From Homarus americanus (lineage: Eukaryota; Arthropoda; Malacostraca; Decapoda; Nephropidae), in NCBI RefSeq assembly GCF_018991925.1, contig NW_024737068.1:8425337-8489336 (forward strand): a DNA stretch of 64,000 bases. Reading direction: 5' to 3'. The position numbers and the translations under genes are program-made. Below, in pieces: positions 54,120 to 64,000 of this stretch (positions are counted from its first letter, which is position 1; every line of letters starts with the position of its first letter). The notes below the pieces were generated by a model. That model made no database searches, was not told the DNA's origin, and saw only the letters and a list, made by a program, of their open reading frames with translations.

Positions 54120-54593
54120 ATGGATGACTCGGACTTTACCTCTGCTACCATGTTACGCCGAGGCTACACCACCCCACCACCCCTATTACCACCACCTCTA
54201 CCACCACTGCCACCCCTGCCAACACCAATCATCTCTCCCCTGCCTACGTCACTACTGCTTCTCCTACCACCACTGCCACCCCGGCCAACACCAATCATCT
54301 CTCCCCTGCCTACGTCACTACTGCTTCTCCTACCACCACTGCCACCCCGGCCATCAACAATAAACCCTCTCATGCCAACATTAATTTCCTTCATATCCAT
54401 AATTGCCAACACCGTTTTTTTTTTCCTTATCCTCCATATACCCCTACTTAACACCACTCCATCCCCTGCATCACATTGTATCTGTAGCCACCATCACTAT
54501 CACGTTGCCCTACTCCACAGGTATCTCTACTTCCTATCTCCACGACCATCATTACCACCATCATCACCCCCCCGTACCCACCACAACCACTAA
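54120..54593 (+). CDS. Doubtful proline-rich open frame
   Basis: 157 codons from an ATG in good context (A at -3, G at +4), directly after a CpG-rich segment. The first 16 residues (MDDSDFTSATMLRRGY) look ordinary. Residues 20-85 are Pro/Leu-rich because of a 66-base tandem repeat, exactly 22 codons, giving PPLPPLPTPIISPLPTSLLL in tandem. The rest is His/Ser/Pro-rich, translated from CCATCA-type simple sequence. No family is recognised. It could be a first exon whose true donor lies early in the frame, or chance. I lean to chance. Confidence 0.18.
   Translation: MDDSDFTSATMLRRGYTTPPPLLPPPLPPLPPLPTPIISPLPTSLLLLLPPLPPRPTPIISPLPTSLLLLLPPLPPRPSTINPLMPTLISFISIIANTVFFFLILHIPLLNTTPSPASHCICSHHHYHVALLHRYLYFLSPRPSLPPSSPPRTHHNH
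54195..54355 (+). repeat. 66-bp tandem repeat
   Basis: CCACCACTGCCACCCCNGCC starts at 54201, 54267 and 54333: two full units differing at one base plus a partial third. Confidence 0.95.
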
Positions 54594-54825
54594 CACCACC
54601 AAAATCATTGACGTAACACCACCTCCTTACTCTCGCCCACTATTCCTACTTCCGTCTCTACAGTACTACACTTCTCTCTTCCTCTGTCTCAACCTGTCTC
54701 TATGTCTCTTTTTGTCTCTAACTATCTCTACCTTTCTCTGTATGTCTCTCTCAATCTGTCTCTATTTCTCTAAGTCAATATGTCTATCTCAAATTCTCCT
54801 CTTCCACCAGTAACATGCATGGCTG
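54590..54825 (+). repeat. Pyrimidine-rich CTCT tract
   Basis: CTGTCTCTATGTCTC-type sequence, loosely repeated. Confidence 0.75.
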
Positions 54826-55082
54826 GTGGCAGCACCACCACCAGTTAACTACCAATGCCAGTGGCACTGTAAAGGCACCACCAGTAACAGTACACCATCA
54901 AGCCACCAGCACCACTAACACCACCAGTAACACCACCAATAGCATCACCACCAGTAAGCACCACCACTAACACCATCATAACACCACCAAGCAGTACCAC
55001 TAACAGCACCACTAACACCACCCGTAAACACCACCAGTAACACCACCAATAGCATCACCACCAGTAAGCACCATCACTACAC
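54826..55082 (+). repeat. ACC-rich minisatellite
   Basis: CACCACCAGTAACACCACCA plus ATAGCATCACCACCAGTAAG occurs twice (near 54918 and 55029) within ACCACTAACACC words. Confidence 0.88.
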
Positions 55083-55844
55083 AAGCGCCCCGAGTAGGAA
55101 GGTGTACAGTGACTAGCTTCTTCGTGGCATCTTGAACCCGCAGGTATAATGATAGTCTGTCTGACACTTCCTTATCTGGCATGATGATGAGAACATTTGG
55201 CTGGATAATGAAGTGGTGGGGGAGGGGGGGGGGTTACTCCATCAGGTAATGAGGTAGTCTACAGTACGTTGTTAATATTTCGTTATCAAATCTAAATATG
55301 ATCTTTTAATAGGTGTGAACTAGGGTACGATAGGTTGTTAATGATTCGTTGACTAAGAGATAATACGTCTTTTGTTATAGATAATGAAGGAGTACAATAC
55401 GTTGCTTATAGTTTATTAATAATATATAAAAATGATGCTTCGGTAGGTAAGGATAGGGAGTACTTTTCTTCGTTGTTACTAGAAAGAGATGATAATGGAG
55501 AAGTTGTTAAGTGATGGTGTGGAATTGATAACGCACCTTAGATGATGGTGACACTATATTCCTAAAAAAAAAAAATGAATGATAACGCCCCCAAAAATTA
55601 TAATGGGTCCTTTACATTATTAGTAACGATGGTGGGAGCATCTCACTCTCAGTATAAGATCAGGTGTCGACAACGGGAATGTCTTGATACACTGAGCTCG
55701 TTTCCTGTTATGACGGATAGACAACAGGTAACAGACGTGGCAGGTGAGGGTAGTGATGGCTGATCGTTTTATGTTGCACGATTAACGACTTGGTAGACAG
55801 GGTAGTGCCGCTGATCACTTTTTCATGTTGTTATTGTTAATCAG
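55083..55844. other. Stretch without recognised gene
   Basis: Mixed sequence. A 62-codon open frame at 55575-55763 has no recognisable features. Confidence 0.55.
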
Positions 55845-56875
55845 CCTGAAACAGAACCACACTAAAGAGGAACGACATTGTAGCCATATTATAAATCAAC
55901 CATAAAACACAACCACACTAAAGATGAACGTCATTGTAGCCATATTATAAATCAACCATGAAACACAACCACACTAAAGATGAACGTCATTGTAGCCATA
56001 TTATAAATCAACCATGAAACACAACCACACTAAAGATGAACGTCATTGTAGCCATATTATAAATCAACCATGAAACACAACCACACTAAAGAGGAACGAC
56101 ATTGTAGCCATATTATAAATCAACCATGAAACACAACCACACTAAAGAGGAACGACATTGTAGCCATATTATAAATCAACCATAAAACACAACCACACTA
56201 AAGATGAACGTCATTGTAGCCATATTATAAATCAACCATGAAACACAACCACACTAAAGATGAACGTCATTGTAGCCATATTATAAATCAACCATGAAAC
56301 ACAACCACACTAAAGATGAACGTCATTGTAGCCATATTATAAATCAACCATGAAACACAACCACACTAAAGATGAACTTCATTGTAGCCATATTATAAAT
56401 CAACCATGAAACACACAACCACACTAGAGAATGAACTTCATTGTAGCCATCATTATAAATCAACCATGAAACACAACCACACTAAAGAGGAACGACATTG
56501 TAGCCATATTATAAATCAACCATGAAACACAACCACACTAAAGAGGAACGACATTGTAGCCATATTATAAATCAACCATAAAACACAACCACACTAAAGA
56601 TGAACGTCATTGTAGCCATATTATAAATCAACCATGAAACACAACCACACTAAAGATGAACGTCATTGTAGCCATATTATAAATCAACCATGAAACACAA
56701 CCACACTAAAGATGAACGTCATTGTAGCCATTTTATAAATCAACCATGAAACACAACCACACTAAAGATGAACTTCATTGTAGCCATATTATAAATCAAC
56801 CATGAAACACAACCACACTAGAGATGAACTTCATTGTAGCCATATTATAAATCAACCATGAAACACACTGTAGCC
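55845..56875 (+). repeat. 56-bp satellite with 7-unit higher-order block
   Basis: About 18 units containing AACCACACTAAAGATGAACG, TCATTGTAGCCATATTATAA and ATCAACCATGAAACAC. Variant order is gaggaacga, gaggaacga, gatgaacgt x3, gatgaactt, then a unit with gaga(a)tgaactt. This series occurs twice (about 56080-56475 and 56476-56870), so a block of about 7 x 56 bases has been duplicated. The ATAAAACAC variant follows the second gagg unit in both blocks. Confidence 0.95.
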
Positions 56876-57650
56876 ATATTGTAGGCCAGCGGATATGGGA
56901 ACTAATCGTAGTTATTACAGGTTCACTACACTACGTCCTTGTCCGCCATCCTGTCTTTTTCCTAACCATTATGGCCACGAGTTATAGCAGTCAACGTTAT
57001 CAATTATCCTCCATAAATCGCCATTAATATCATTTAGGAGTCGATACGTATCAGTATATGACATAATTCTTGGAGTGTTAACGGGCGTGAAGTGGAACAA
57101 TTCTGAACAACGGGAAAAAGTACTGGAATTCTCTCCTAACTGACTGGTTGATGACACAAACACAGAAACATCTTATTTTCTTTCCTTAACCTTGGCAATG
57201 GAGGAAACACAATTGAGTACTAAAGGATTTAAACCGTATTTGAAAGATAATAAAAACTCCCTCACTCGAAAAAATTGTCGTCAGATTGGTCAGGAAAGAT
57301 TCTAGGTTCATTAAAAGGTATTAATAAACAATACGTTATGTATTGACAAGGTGAATACAGTCGTTCCTTAACTGTAACACAAATACTTCGAAATTTTATA
57401 ATTAATTGATTACAGAAATACAGTAATACAAACTCCCATGATCCCTTAACTGTAATACAAATAACCCGATGGCATCTTACAGCGCTGGGATAGGAGAAAT
57501 ACAGCAGCTAGTCGATCGGTGTAACTCTCAATAGTTAAAGTGTACAATACAGGTTAAAAAAAAAATGCCACTCTGGGTGCAGGCTGGGCGTTGTACTGTG
57601 GCAAAAACTCCCAAAAAGCCGGACTCTGTTATTACTAGCATGCGAACACG
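56876..57650. other. Stretch without recognised gene
   Basis: Complex AT-rich sequence, no gene or element recognised. Confidence 0.55.
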
Positions 57651-57654
57651 CTAG

Positions 57655-57800
57655 TAGGAGAGGGGTTGCTGAGTGCTGGGTGGGTGGGGGAATTGGTGCT
57701 GGGTGCTGGGAGGATAGCGATAGCGGGTTTGCTGGGTGTTGGGTGTGTGGGGTGTTGCTGGGAGCTAGGAGAGTGGGTGGGGTTGCTTGGAGATTGATGA
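57655..57800 (+). repeat. G/T-rich GCTGGGTG tract
   Basis: TGCTGGGTGNTGGGTGG words repeated about eight times. Confidence 0.8.
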
Positions 57801-58230
57801 GGGTGGGAGTTGTTTGGTGATGGGGGAACGAGGGTGACGAAGGAGCTACTAGGAGGGTGAAGAAGGGAGAAAACGAACCAGTGAGAGATAAATAAGGGAG
57901 AGGAGTAAGGGAGGTAAAGGAAGAAGCAACAGGGAGACTTGAACAACAAAAATACATTTAACTACAAGTCGTATAAAAGTGATTTATGGTCGAACAAGAC
58001 ACAAGAAACCTTTTTTTATCGTTCACTCCCGAGAGCTAAAATTCTATCCAGTTTGTGCAACAGTAGAGAGTTGGATGGCTCTGTCAGCTAGCGTCCGTAC
58101 CGAGTAGTAATACGGGTTTTAATTATTCCAACTCATACAATATAGTATTTCCAGGTTATGAAAATAAGTTATAAGTATTACCTGAAGCTTAGCCCCCAGC
58201 TTATTTCATCTTTAGATTAATCACCCTACC
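57801..58230. other. Stretch without recognised gene
   Basis: Purine-rich to 57935, then AT-rich. TGGATGGCTCTGTCAGCTAG near 58072 slightly resembles a tRNA A-box region, without a B box. Confidence 0.5.
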
Positions 58231-58254
58231 GTTAACCTAACCTAACCTAACTAA
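58230..58254 (-). repeat. Short CCTAA tract
   Basis: Four CCTAA units. Confidence 0.75.
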
Positions 58255-58521
58255 GCTGGGGTGGTGATCCAATTCTAGTTATGAAAAGGTAAAGAAATAT
58301 ATCATGTATTTTTAAAGGAAATAGATTTATAAAAAAACTAAATACCATCTCTTAACGATACAAAACATGATATAGGAGGCGGTGCTGTCATATATATTGA
58401 ACGAAAATATAAAAATAATATAATATAGAAATATATCAAACGTCATATATAAATCAGAGGAACAACAGTATTGGCTATAATATTGACGGAGTTTGACTAT
58501 CACAGAAACGGGTCAAGTCAG

Positions 58522-58735
58522 CTTAGGGAGTAAGGGAGTAGGGAAGTGAGGGTGCAGGGGAGTGAGGGAGTAGGGGAGTGAGGGAGTAGGAGAGTAAGGG
58601 AGTAGAGAAATTAGAAGTGAGCGAGTAAGGGAATAAGGAAGTGAGGGAGTAAGGGAATCAGGGTGTCAAGGAGTAAGGGAGTCAACCAATAAAGGAGTAA
58701 GGGAGTGAAGGAGTGAAAGAGTCAGGCAGTAAGCA
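58522..58735 (+). repeat. ~8-bp GGGAGTRA repeat
   Basis: GGGAGTAA, GGGAGTGA and GGGAATAA words, about 25 copies, with increasing decay to the right. Confidence 0.88.
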
Positions 58736-59518
58736 AAGCCTCTCCACAACACTGCTTCTCTATAAGGCAATAACCTGTCATGTTTTATACGCAAGGTGAC
58801 AGCGTGATCATGGGAGGCTATCACAGGTGAGTCTCGTGGGGGTGTTATCAAGTAGACGATCTAATCTCTGATGAACTTTGCTTCGCAGTCTGTGTCTGTC
58901 TCTTGTACCATAAACCACTTCACAAAACATACTGTATACCCATTTCTCTATTTATCTATCGACTTATTTATCTATTTATCTACCTATCTACCTTAATATA
59001 TCCAGAGCTCAATGTAGTAAGACCAAGATGAACTAATCTTCGCTACATAACTTGGACTTTATTCTCACTTCAAAGTAAAGTAAATCGTCCCTTGATGGTA
59101 CACTCTGGTTCAATGCTTCAGTGTGAAGGTTTGAACACACTTCCGAAGCCTCGAACAGTCCCAACAAGACAACCAGCTTCTTGTATTACCAAATAAAAGG
59201 TTGTGAACTAGAGTTGTACTTGTGATAAGAATTATTGATAAGAAACCCCTGGGAGAACGAGCGTAAGATTTAATCACATTTGGATATTAGATAATACAAA
59301 TATTATTATTTATTGTATTATGTGATATACACGTATACTGTATGTATTTATGTATGTTAAGATTATACTTTATATTGAGTAAAGAAAGCAGTGTTTCAGG
59401 CGGGTGAATAAGCAGGGTAAGACATTATTTGCCAACACACACTATTCCTGTATGACTTTCTAAAATTACTTTGCAGTAAAAATGTTAAATTGTTATCAGG
59501 GTCACGTGATGTCCAGCT

Positions 59519-59520
<2 letters not shown>
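58736..59520. other. Stretch without recognised gene
   Basis: Includes short TATC runs near 58950-58995; otherwise nothing. Confidence 0.55.

Positions 59521-59572
<52 letters not shown>
59521..59572. repeat. (GT)n microsatellite
   Basis: About 26 GT units. Confidence 0.97.
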
Positions 59573-59573
<1 letters not shown>

Positions 59574-60029
59574 TGGGGACCTCACAAGGATAAAATATCA
59601 TTTTCTTCCTATCTGTAATACACATATCATCACCTTTTATCATTCTTCCTTTACTTCTTCTTCGTCTTTAGTTCACACATTTATAAGCGGACTTTTTACG
59701 TACTTTTAATTATTTTTCATATTTTTTTTAGAGAATCTCAGTCTATAAAATTACAGCTAAAATGTTGTTCCATTGTTTACATAGTCAGGTAAGATTCCCT
59801 TACTTTTACTCATCAATAAAACATTTGGCATTAAAACACAACACAAATCTAAGTTCCAACATGTGTTAAAACACCATCTATGACATTTGTGAATAAGTTA
59901 AAGTGCACATAAAATCAGCGAACGAGGACATTCGGTTTGATATTAAGATGGAATGTTGTTGAGGGACTTGCAAATCTGATTCAATGTTGAGTGTCTCTCC
60001 TGAAGGCCACAATACCTCATGACTCTTAT
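59573..60029. other. AT-rich stretch
   Basis: Nothing recognised. Confidence 0.55.
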
Positions 60030-60330
60030 CAAACTTCTATCAGCTCTCCACCATGACTCCCTCAGTCTGCACAGCATCGGGTCGCCGGCGGTATTTCAGC
60101 CAAACATTCCAATGGCCGCCAGTCTTCATGCGTGGTATATTGCGGCTTAATGGATTTACAGTCGTAAAATATTTCAAATACTTCTGCCTTCCCTGAGTCT
60201 TTACCTCCGGCGGGTTTTTCTGGTGAGTAAGACTGAACACACACACAGTTACTGAGTCATTATGTCGCCGCTGTTGTAATTTGGTTCTGTCCTGCCGGTA
60301 GTCGACGTGGCTTAAGGCGAGGTCGTTCAC
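60030..60330. promoter_or_regulatory. Candidate regulatory island 5 in the Dll intron
   Basis: Complex GC-balanced sequence. Short frames are open on both strands, none with family features. A 5' splice-site-like CTGGTGAGTAAG lies on the plus strand at 60219 and an acceptor-like CTTACTCACCAG on the minus strand at the same place. TTTACAGTCGTAAAATATTT contains GTCGTAAA, a posterior-Hox-type core. It could also be an unrecognised exon. Confidence 0.28.
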
Positions 60331-60364
60331 ACGTTATACCTAACTGGCAAGGCTTTCTGGGGTC

Positions 60365-60450
60365 TCCTCACCACACCTGGTGTTGTGATGTCAGTCACCA
60401 CACCTGGTGTTTGTGGCGAGACAGTCACTACACCTGGTGTGGAGGTGAGA
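60365..60450 (+). repeat. Three spaced ACACCTGGTGT palindromes
   Basis: CACACCTGGTGTTGTGATGT, CACACCTGGTGTTTGTGGCG and TACACCTGGTGTGGAGGTGA follow at ~31-base spacing. Each palindrome holds a CACCTG/CAGGTG E-box. Confidence 0.82.
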
Positions 60451-60959
60451 CAGTTACATTACACCAAGATAACAAACTTCTTTACACCTTGATCACAGAC
60501 GTGGCTCTCACACACCAACTAGACTACATGTAAAACACCTGTAACTTGGTAACAAAACAAAAACATAATAAACTAAAGCTTGACCTGACCTGACCTGCCA
60601 GTGAGTTTACAGTAGGTAATGACCCCAACATTACTAATATACTATTCAGGGTCTCCGTGAATTACCTGACCAATTTCATAACTTAACAACCTCAAAACAT
60701 CGGATAACACGGTGCACATGTGGAGGTCTACTAAGACAAGAGAACAAACTTGTGAGTTGCTCCTCAAATGTAATAAAAATTTACTGTGTGTACTGTAATG
60801 TTGGTGAGCCTTGTCATACCCAGATATCAACAGAGCTATCAGCATTATGTTGGTAAGCCTTGTTCCACCTTCTCAACAAACACTCCAAAACTTGCAGACC
60901 ACTTCTATCGATCCTAAACATTTCCCCAAAATGATAATGCATAATCTTCCTTTAATTCT
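60451..60959. other. Stretch without recognised gene
   Basis: Nothing certain; a TTGGTGAGCCTTGT / TTGGTAAGCCTTGT pair at 60801 and 60849 is a short duplication. Confidence 0.5.
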
Positions 60960-61060
60960 TCCTTCCTGGGGGCGGAGGAGAGCGGCGCGGAGGCAGGGAG
61001 CCCGTGCGGCCGGCAAGGGAGGCACGCCAACTTTGGATTAACGCGGGGAAGCCAACAGCA
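60960..61060. other. Short GC-rich islet
   Basis: GGGGGCGGAGGAGAGCGGCG and GTGCGGCCGGCAAGGGAGGC within AT-rich DNA. Sharp base-composition edges suggest an inserted fragment or a small exon; neither is proven. Confidence 0.35.
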
Positions 61061-61124
61061 ACAATAGGAGAGGAGAACACGAAGTCTCTGTGTGTTGAGT
61101 GGCTGCTGGTCGGAGTTTGAAATC

Positions 61125-61225
61125 CAGTACCGAACCCACCGATTCCCCAAACTCATCGAATCCTTAAACCCATTGAATCCCAAATCACCGAACCCCTGAA
61201 CACATCGAATTCCTGAACCCGTAAA
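61125..61225 (+). repeat. Degenerate ~25-bp CGAACCC repeat
   Basis: CCGAACCC, ATCGAATCC, ATTGAATCCC, CCGAACCCC and ATCGAATTCC at 15-27 base spacing. Confidence 0.65.
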
Positions 61226-61872
61226 CCTCAGGGTACTATAAGCGATTTGGTAACAAATCATCCAGAATTCTCAAAGGTTCATACATTAATTTATTCTTTT
61301 AAACTAAAACTAAGAATAACTAACTATTTACGGTACAATTTTCATGTGTAAATTCGGCCTGTTTTTTTTTAATAATGATTATACATAATAAAATCCTATT
61401 CCAAACATTAAAAATTTACCAACAGTAAGTTTTGACTCACCTGCGAGATAATTAAGGTATTTTACTTTCAAACATATTAAATTAGTTCAAGATATATATT
61501 TTTTATTTTACTAACCTACATTTTCTCTTTCCCCTTTGCCTTGTTCTTCCTTCATTCATAAATTTATTTCGTTGGGCATTTTATTCCTTCTCGTAATTTA
61601 ATTATTTGTTTATTTTGATTTTCGCTTAGTTTTAATTGTTTTCTTATTTTTGTCTTATTTATTCTCTTTTCTTTTATTTCACTTGTTCGTAGCCTTCCCT
61701 CCCATTCCATTTTACTATCCCTCCTTCTCTTCCTCTCCTCTCAGACACCCTTCCTTCCCACTGTACATATATCTTATCTTAATCCTTTCCAAACTCGTTC
61801 CTTCTCTCTTTCTCCTGCCTCCTCTTCCTTCACATTTTCTTACTCCATCATTTACCCAAAATTCTTTCTTGG

Positions 61873-61875
<3 letters not shown>
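61226..61875. other. AT-rich then pyrimidine-rich stretch
   Basis: No gene; 61640-61860 is C/T-rich. Confidence 0.6.
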
Positions 61876-61946
<71 letters not shown>

Positions 61947-62032
61947 CAATAACTTATAATAATAATAATAACAACAATAACTTATAATAATAATAATAAC
62001 AGCAATAACTTATAATAATAATAATAACAATA
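61876..62032. repeat. (TAA)n with 33-bp CAACAATAACTTA unit
   Basis: About 22 TAA units, then three tandem copies of ACAACAATAACTTATAATAA plus further ATA triplets. Confidence 0.95.
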
Positions 62033-62405
62033 GGAACACCATCATTATGGAACTTGGCCATAATAGCACGACACTTGGCCTCTTAATTCACTCCCTCCAA
62101 TAACTACGAAATACTCGATGTCAACAAATTGGTGTAAAAGTTGTGAGACAAATAGTGTCATAAATCACCGAGTATCAGTAGTAAATAACAGCTCTACATT
62201 TACTTGTCTTTAACTACAGCTACAAATTATAATGATTTTTTTCTATTCCTTTTTCTGTTGAATTTTTATTCAGTTGGAACGACCAACACATTTTAAGAGT
62301 TAAAATTACTGCAATTTTTGCCTTTGATGTGTACTGTATCGACCAACCATCCTTTTTGTGTGAGTAGTTACAGGGTGTACACGTGAAGTATGTACCCACA
62401 TGTAT
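62033..62405. other. Stretch without recognised features
   Basis: Nothing recognised. Confidence 0.55.
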
Positions 62406-62433
62406 CTACACACGTACACACGCACACACATAT

Positions 62434-62494
<61 letters not shown>

Positions 62495-62497
62495 TAT
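62406..62497. repeat. CA/TATACA-rich tract
   Basis: (CA)n broken by three CATATACAC words. Confidence 0.92.
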
Positions 62498-62547
62498 ATA
62501 CTAACTCACGGATGTAAAAACGCCCGCAACACAAACGCACAAGGATA

Positions 62548-62574
62548 TATGTGTGTGTGTGTGTGTGTGTGTGT
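62548..62574. repeat. (GT)n microsatellite
   Basis: About 13 GT units. Confidence 0.9.
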
Positions 62575-62784
62575 TTTCCAAAAAATTTCCACAAAAATTA
62601 ACATATACACACAAGTCACGTAGACCTCTCTGACCCCCACACTGACAGCAGTTCATACAGTATTCAGCAGTGTTTATCTTGCCTTACACGCTTATCATGA
62701 GTGCCATTTCATATACCCGCTGAGAATGGCAGTTCACCACCTGTTAAAGAATAATCAATTTGTTTTTCTTAATGCCGTCAATCG

Positions 62785-63005
62785 TTCCCTGCCCCGTAAA
62801 TTCCTCCCTGCCCCGTCAATATTTCCCTTGTTCCGTAAATTCCTCCCTGCCCCGTCAATCCTACCCTGCCCCGCCTTAACGTAAAGCTTCAGTTCTTCCC
62901 TAACCCCGTCAATTCCTCCCCCGCCCCGCCAATCCCCCCTTACTCCGCCGTAACATATATCCCCGTAAATTCCTTTTTGCCCCGTCAATCCTTCACTACC
63001 CCGCC
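62785..63005 (+). repeat. ~17/34-bp TGCCCCGTCAATCCTTCC repeat
   Basis: About twelve CCCCGTNAAT or CCCCGCC units, often alternating GTAAATTCC and GTCAATCC so that the working unit is near 34 bases. Confidence 0.85.
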
Positions 63006-63712
63006 ATATCATAGAGACAGAAAGAAAGAAAGACAGTAGAGATAGATACAGACACACAGAGAGATATAAGAAAACCTAACTACCAGTAACCTTAGATGAC
63101 CTTAAATATATATATATAACACACTATTGACCCCTAATACATCAGATAACTCATATTTACTCTCGCTGTATTGACAATTGATGGATTATTCCACCAAATC
63201 TTCACTCTTCCATTTTTTTGAGTCAATCACACAATGTATTCATAAATCACAAGACCTTCGGAATATTGTAATAGATTGTGGTTATTGATATTACACAATT
63301 TTGAGATCAGACCAATATTATTTGACTCGATGTTATTTGAAAGAGGTGATAAAAGAAGAGAAATTTTAGTTAGTTATTTTTAAAGGCTCATTTATTTTGA
63401 TTTCTCCTTTATATCAATAAGTATTTTTTCTTCAGTTTGTTATATATAATTCTGGTAGTTGTATAATAATTCTAGATACTTTATTAATGTATTATAATTC
63501 CATCTGTCTTGATTTTAGTGTCAATTTTGTTACTTATATCGATAGTAATTTCATTAGGGAGTTTAATCATTGCTTGTTATATTATTCATTTAAATTCAAT
63601 TGTATTTCTTTTTTTAACGCTGACTGATTTCGACACTTGAAGTTAGATTTATTTATATACGATGTTAATGAATACAGTTTAAAGATAATGATGTACTTTT
63701 GTTTATAGTTGA
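63006..63712. other. AT-rich stretch without recognised features
   Basis: Nothing recognised. Confidence 0.6.
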
Positions 63713-63892
63713 GTGTATTATTGACTGGTTTGTGAGTGTGTTATTAACTTGCATGTGAGTGTGTCATTAACTGGCTTGTGAGTGTCATTGACTAGCATGT
63801 GAGTGTGCTATTGACTGGCATGTGTGAGTGCGTCATTTACTAGCATGTGAGTGTGTTATTGACTGGCATGTGAGTGTGTCATTGACTTAAAG
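63713..63892 (+). repeat. 23-bp minisatellite
   Basis: Seven to eight units of TTGACTGGCATGTGAGTGTG plus TCA/TTA/CTA, each slightly different. Confidence 0.93.
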
Positions 63893-64000
63893 ACCTTCCT
63901 AATATATCACCTTGAAGTACCATTGACATTTGAAACTGAATATCACAACGAACAAACAAATATTATTTATTATTGAGACTGTGGAAGGAGAGGATATAAA

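Noticed and set aside
57535..57957. 140-codon minus-strand frame
   Set aside because: Pro/Ser/Leu-rich translation of G/T-rich repeat and purine tract; no domain.

Overview
The window looks like arthropod nuclear DNA, most probably from a decapod crustacean. Four things point there: very dense and long microsatellites (CA/GT, GA/CT, TAA, GATA, CAGA, GGT, GGA), repeated interstitial tracts of the arthropod telomere motif TTAGG/CCTAA, non-LTR retrotransposon relics of the kinds common in decapod assemblies, and an arthropod-type Distal-less homeobox exon. Species cannot be told from the sequence. No rRNA or canonical tRNA gene, CRISPR array or prokaryotic operon was seen. Well over nine tenths of the window is non-coding.

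Layout. 1-16.6 kb is gene-free: microsatellites, several short minisatellites (two of them inverted copies of one 45-bp family), a 54/108-bp higher-order repeat at 6.0-6.3 kb, a palindrome-rich block at 9.6-9.8 kb and TTAGG tracts. 16.65-22.6 kb is a retrotransposon cluster: a 5'-truncated, nonsense-mutated jockey-superfamily-like copy, then three copies of a second non-LTR family, each inserted in a (TAG)n microsatellite. The third copy (18925-22548) is close to full length. It has an N-terminal CXC-like cysteine cluster, a reverse transcriptase with intact FADD-type motifs, and a C-terminal CCHC plus restriction-like endonuclease region. The RT and endonuclease frames are joined only by a -1 shift at an A_AAA_AAG heptamer that directly precedes the stop codon. 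22.9-36.3 kb is minisatellites, purine-rich tracts, an endonuclease-type non-LTR remnant on the minus strand (about 25.6-25.97 kb) and a tRNA-like SINE candidate.

The one confident host gene is the last coding exon of Distal-less on the minus strand (37629-38201), with its splice acceptor. It codes for homeodomain residues 45-60 and a 174-residue Ser/Pro/Gln-rich tail. No preceding homeobox exon was recognised up to 64 kb, so 38.2-64 kb is probably Dll intron (at least 25.8 kb). Inside it lie islands of complex, repeat-free sequence (41.0, 42.9, 43.3, 46.0, 53.3-54.1, 60.1 kb) that could be regulatory, set among minisatellites with higher-order structure (52.4-53.1 and 55.8-56.9 kb).

The best candidate for something undescribed is the (TAG)n-targeting retroelement: three stacked insertions in the same repeat, a CXC-like domain that may read the target, and a possible programmed frameshift controlling how much endonuclease is made.
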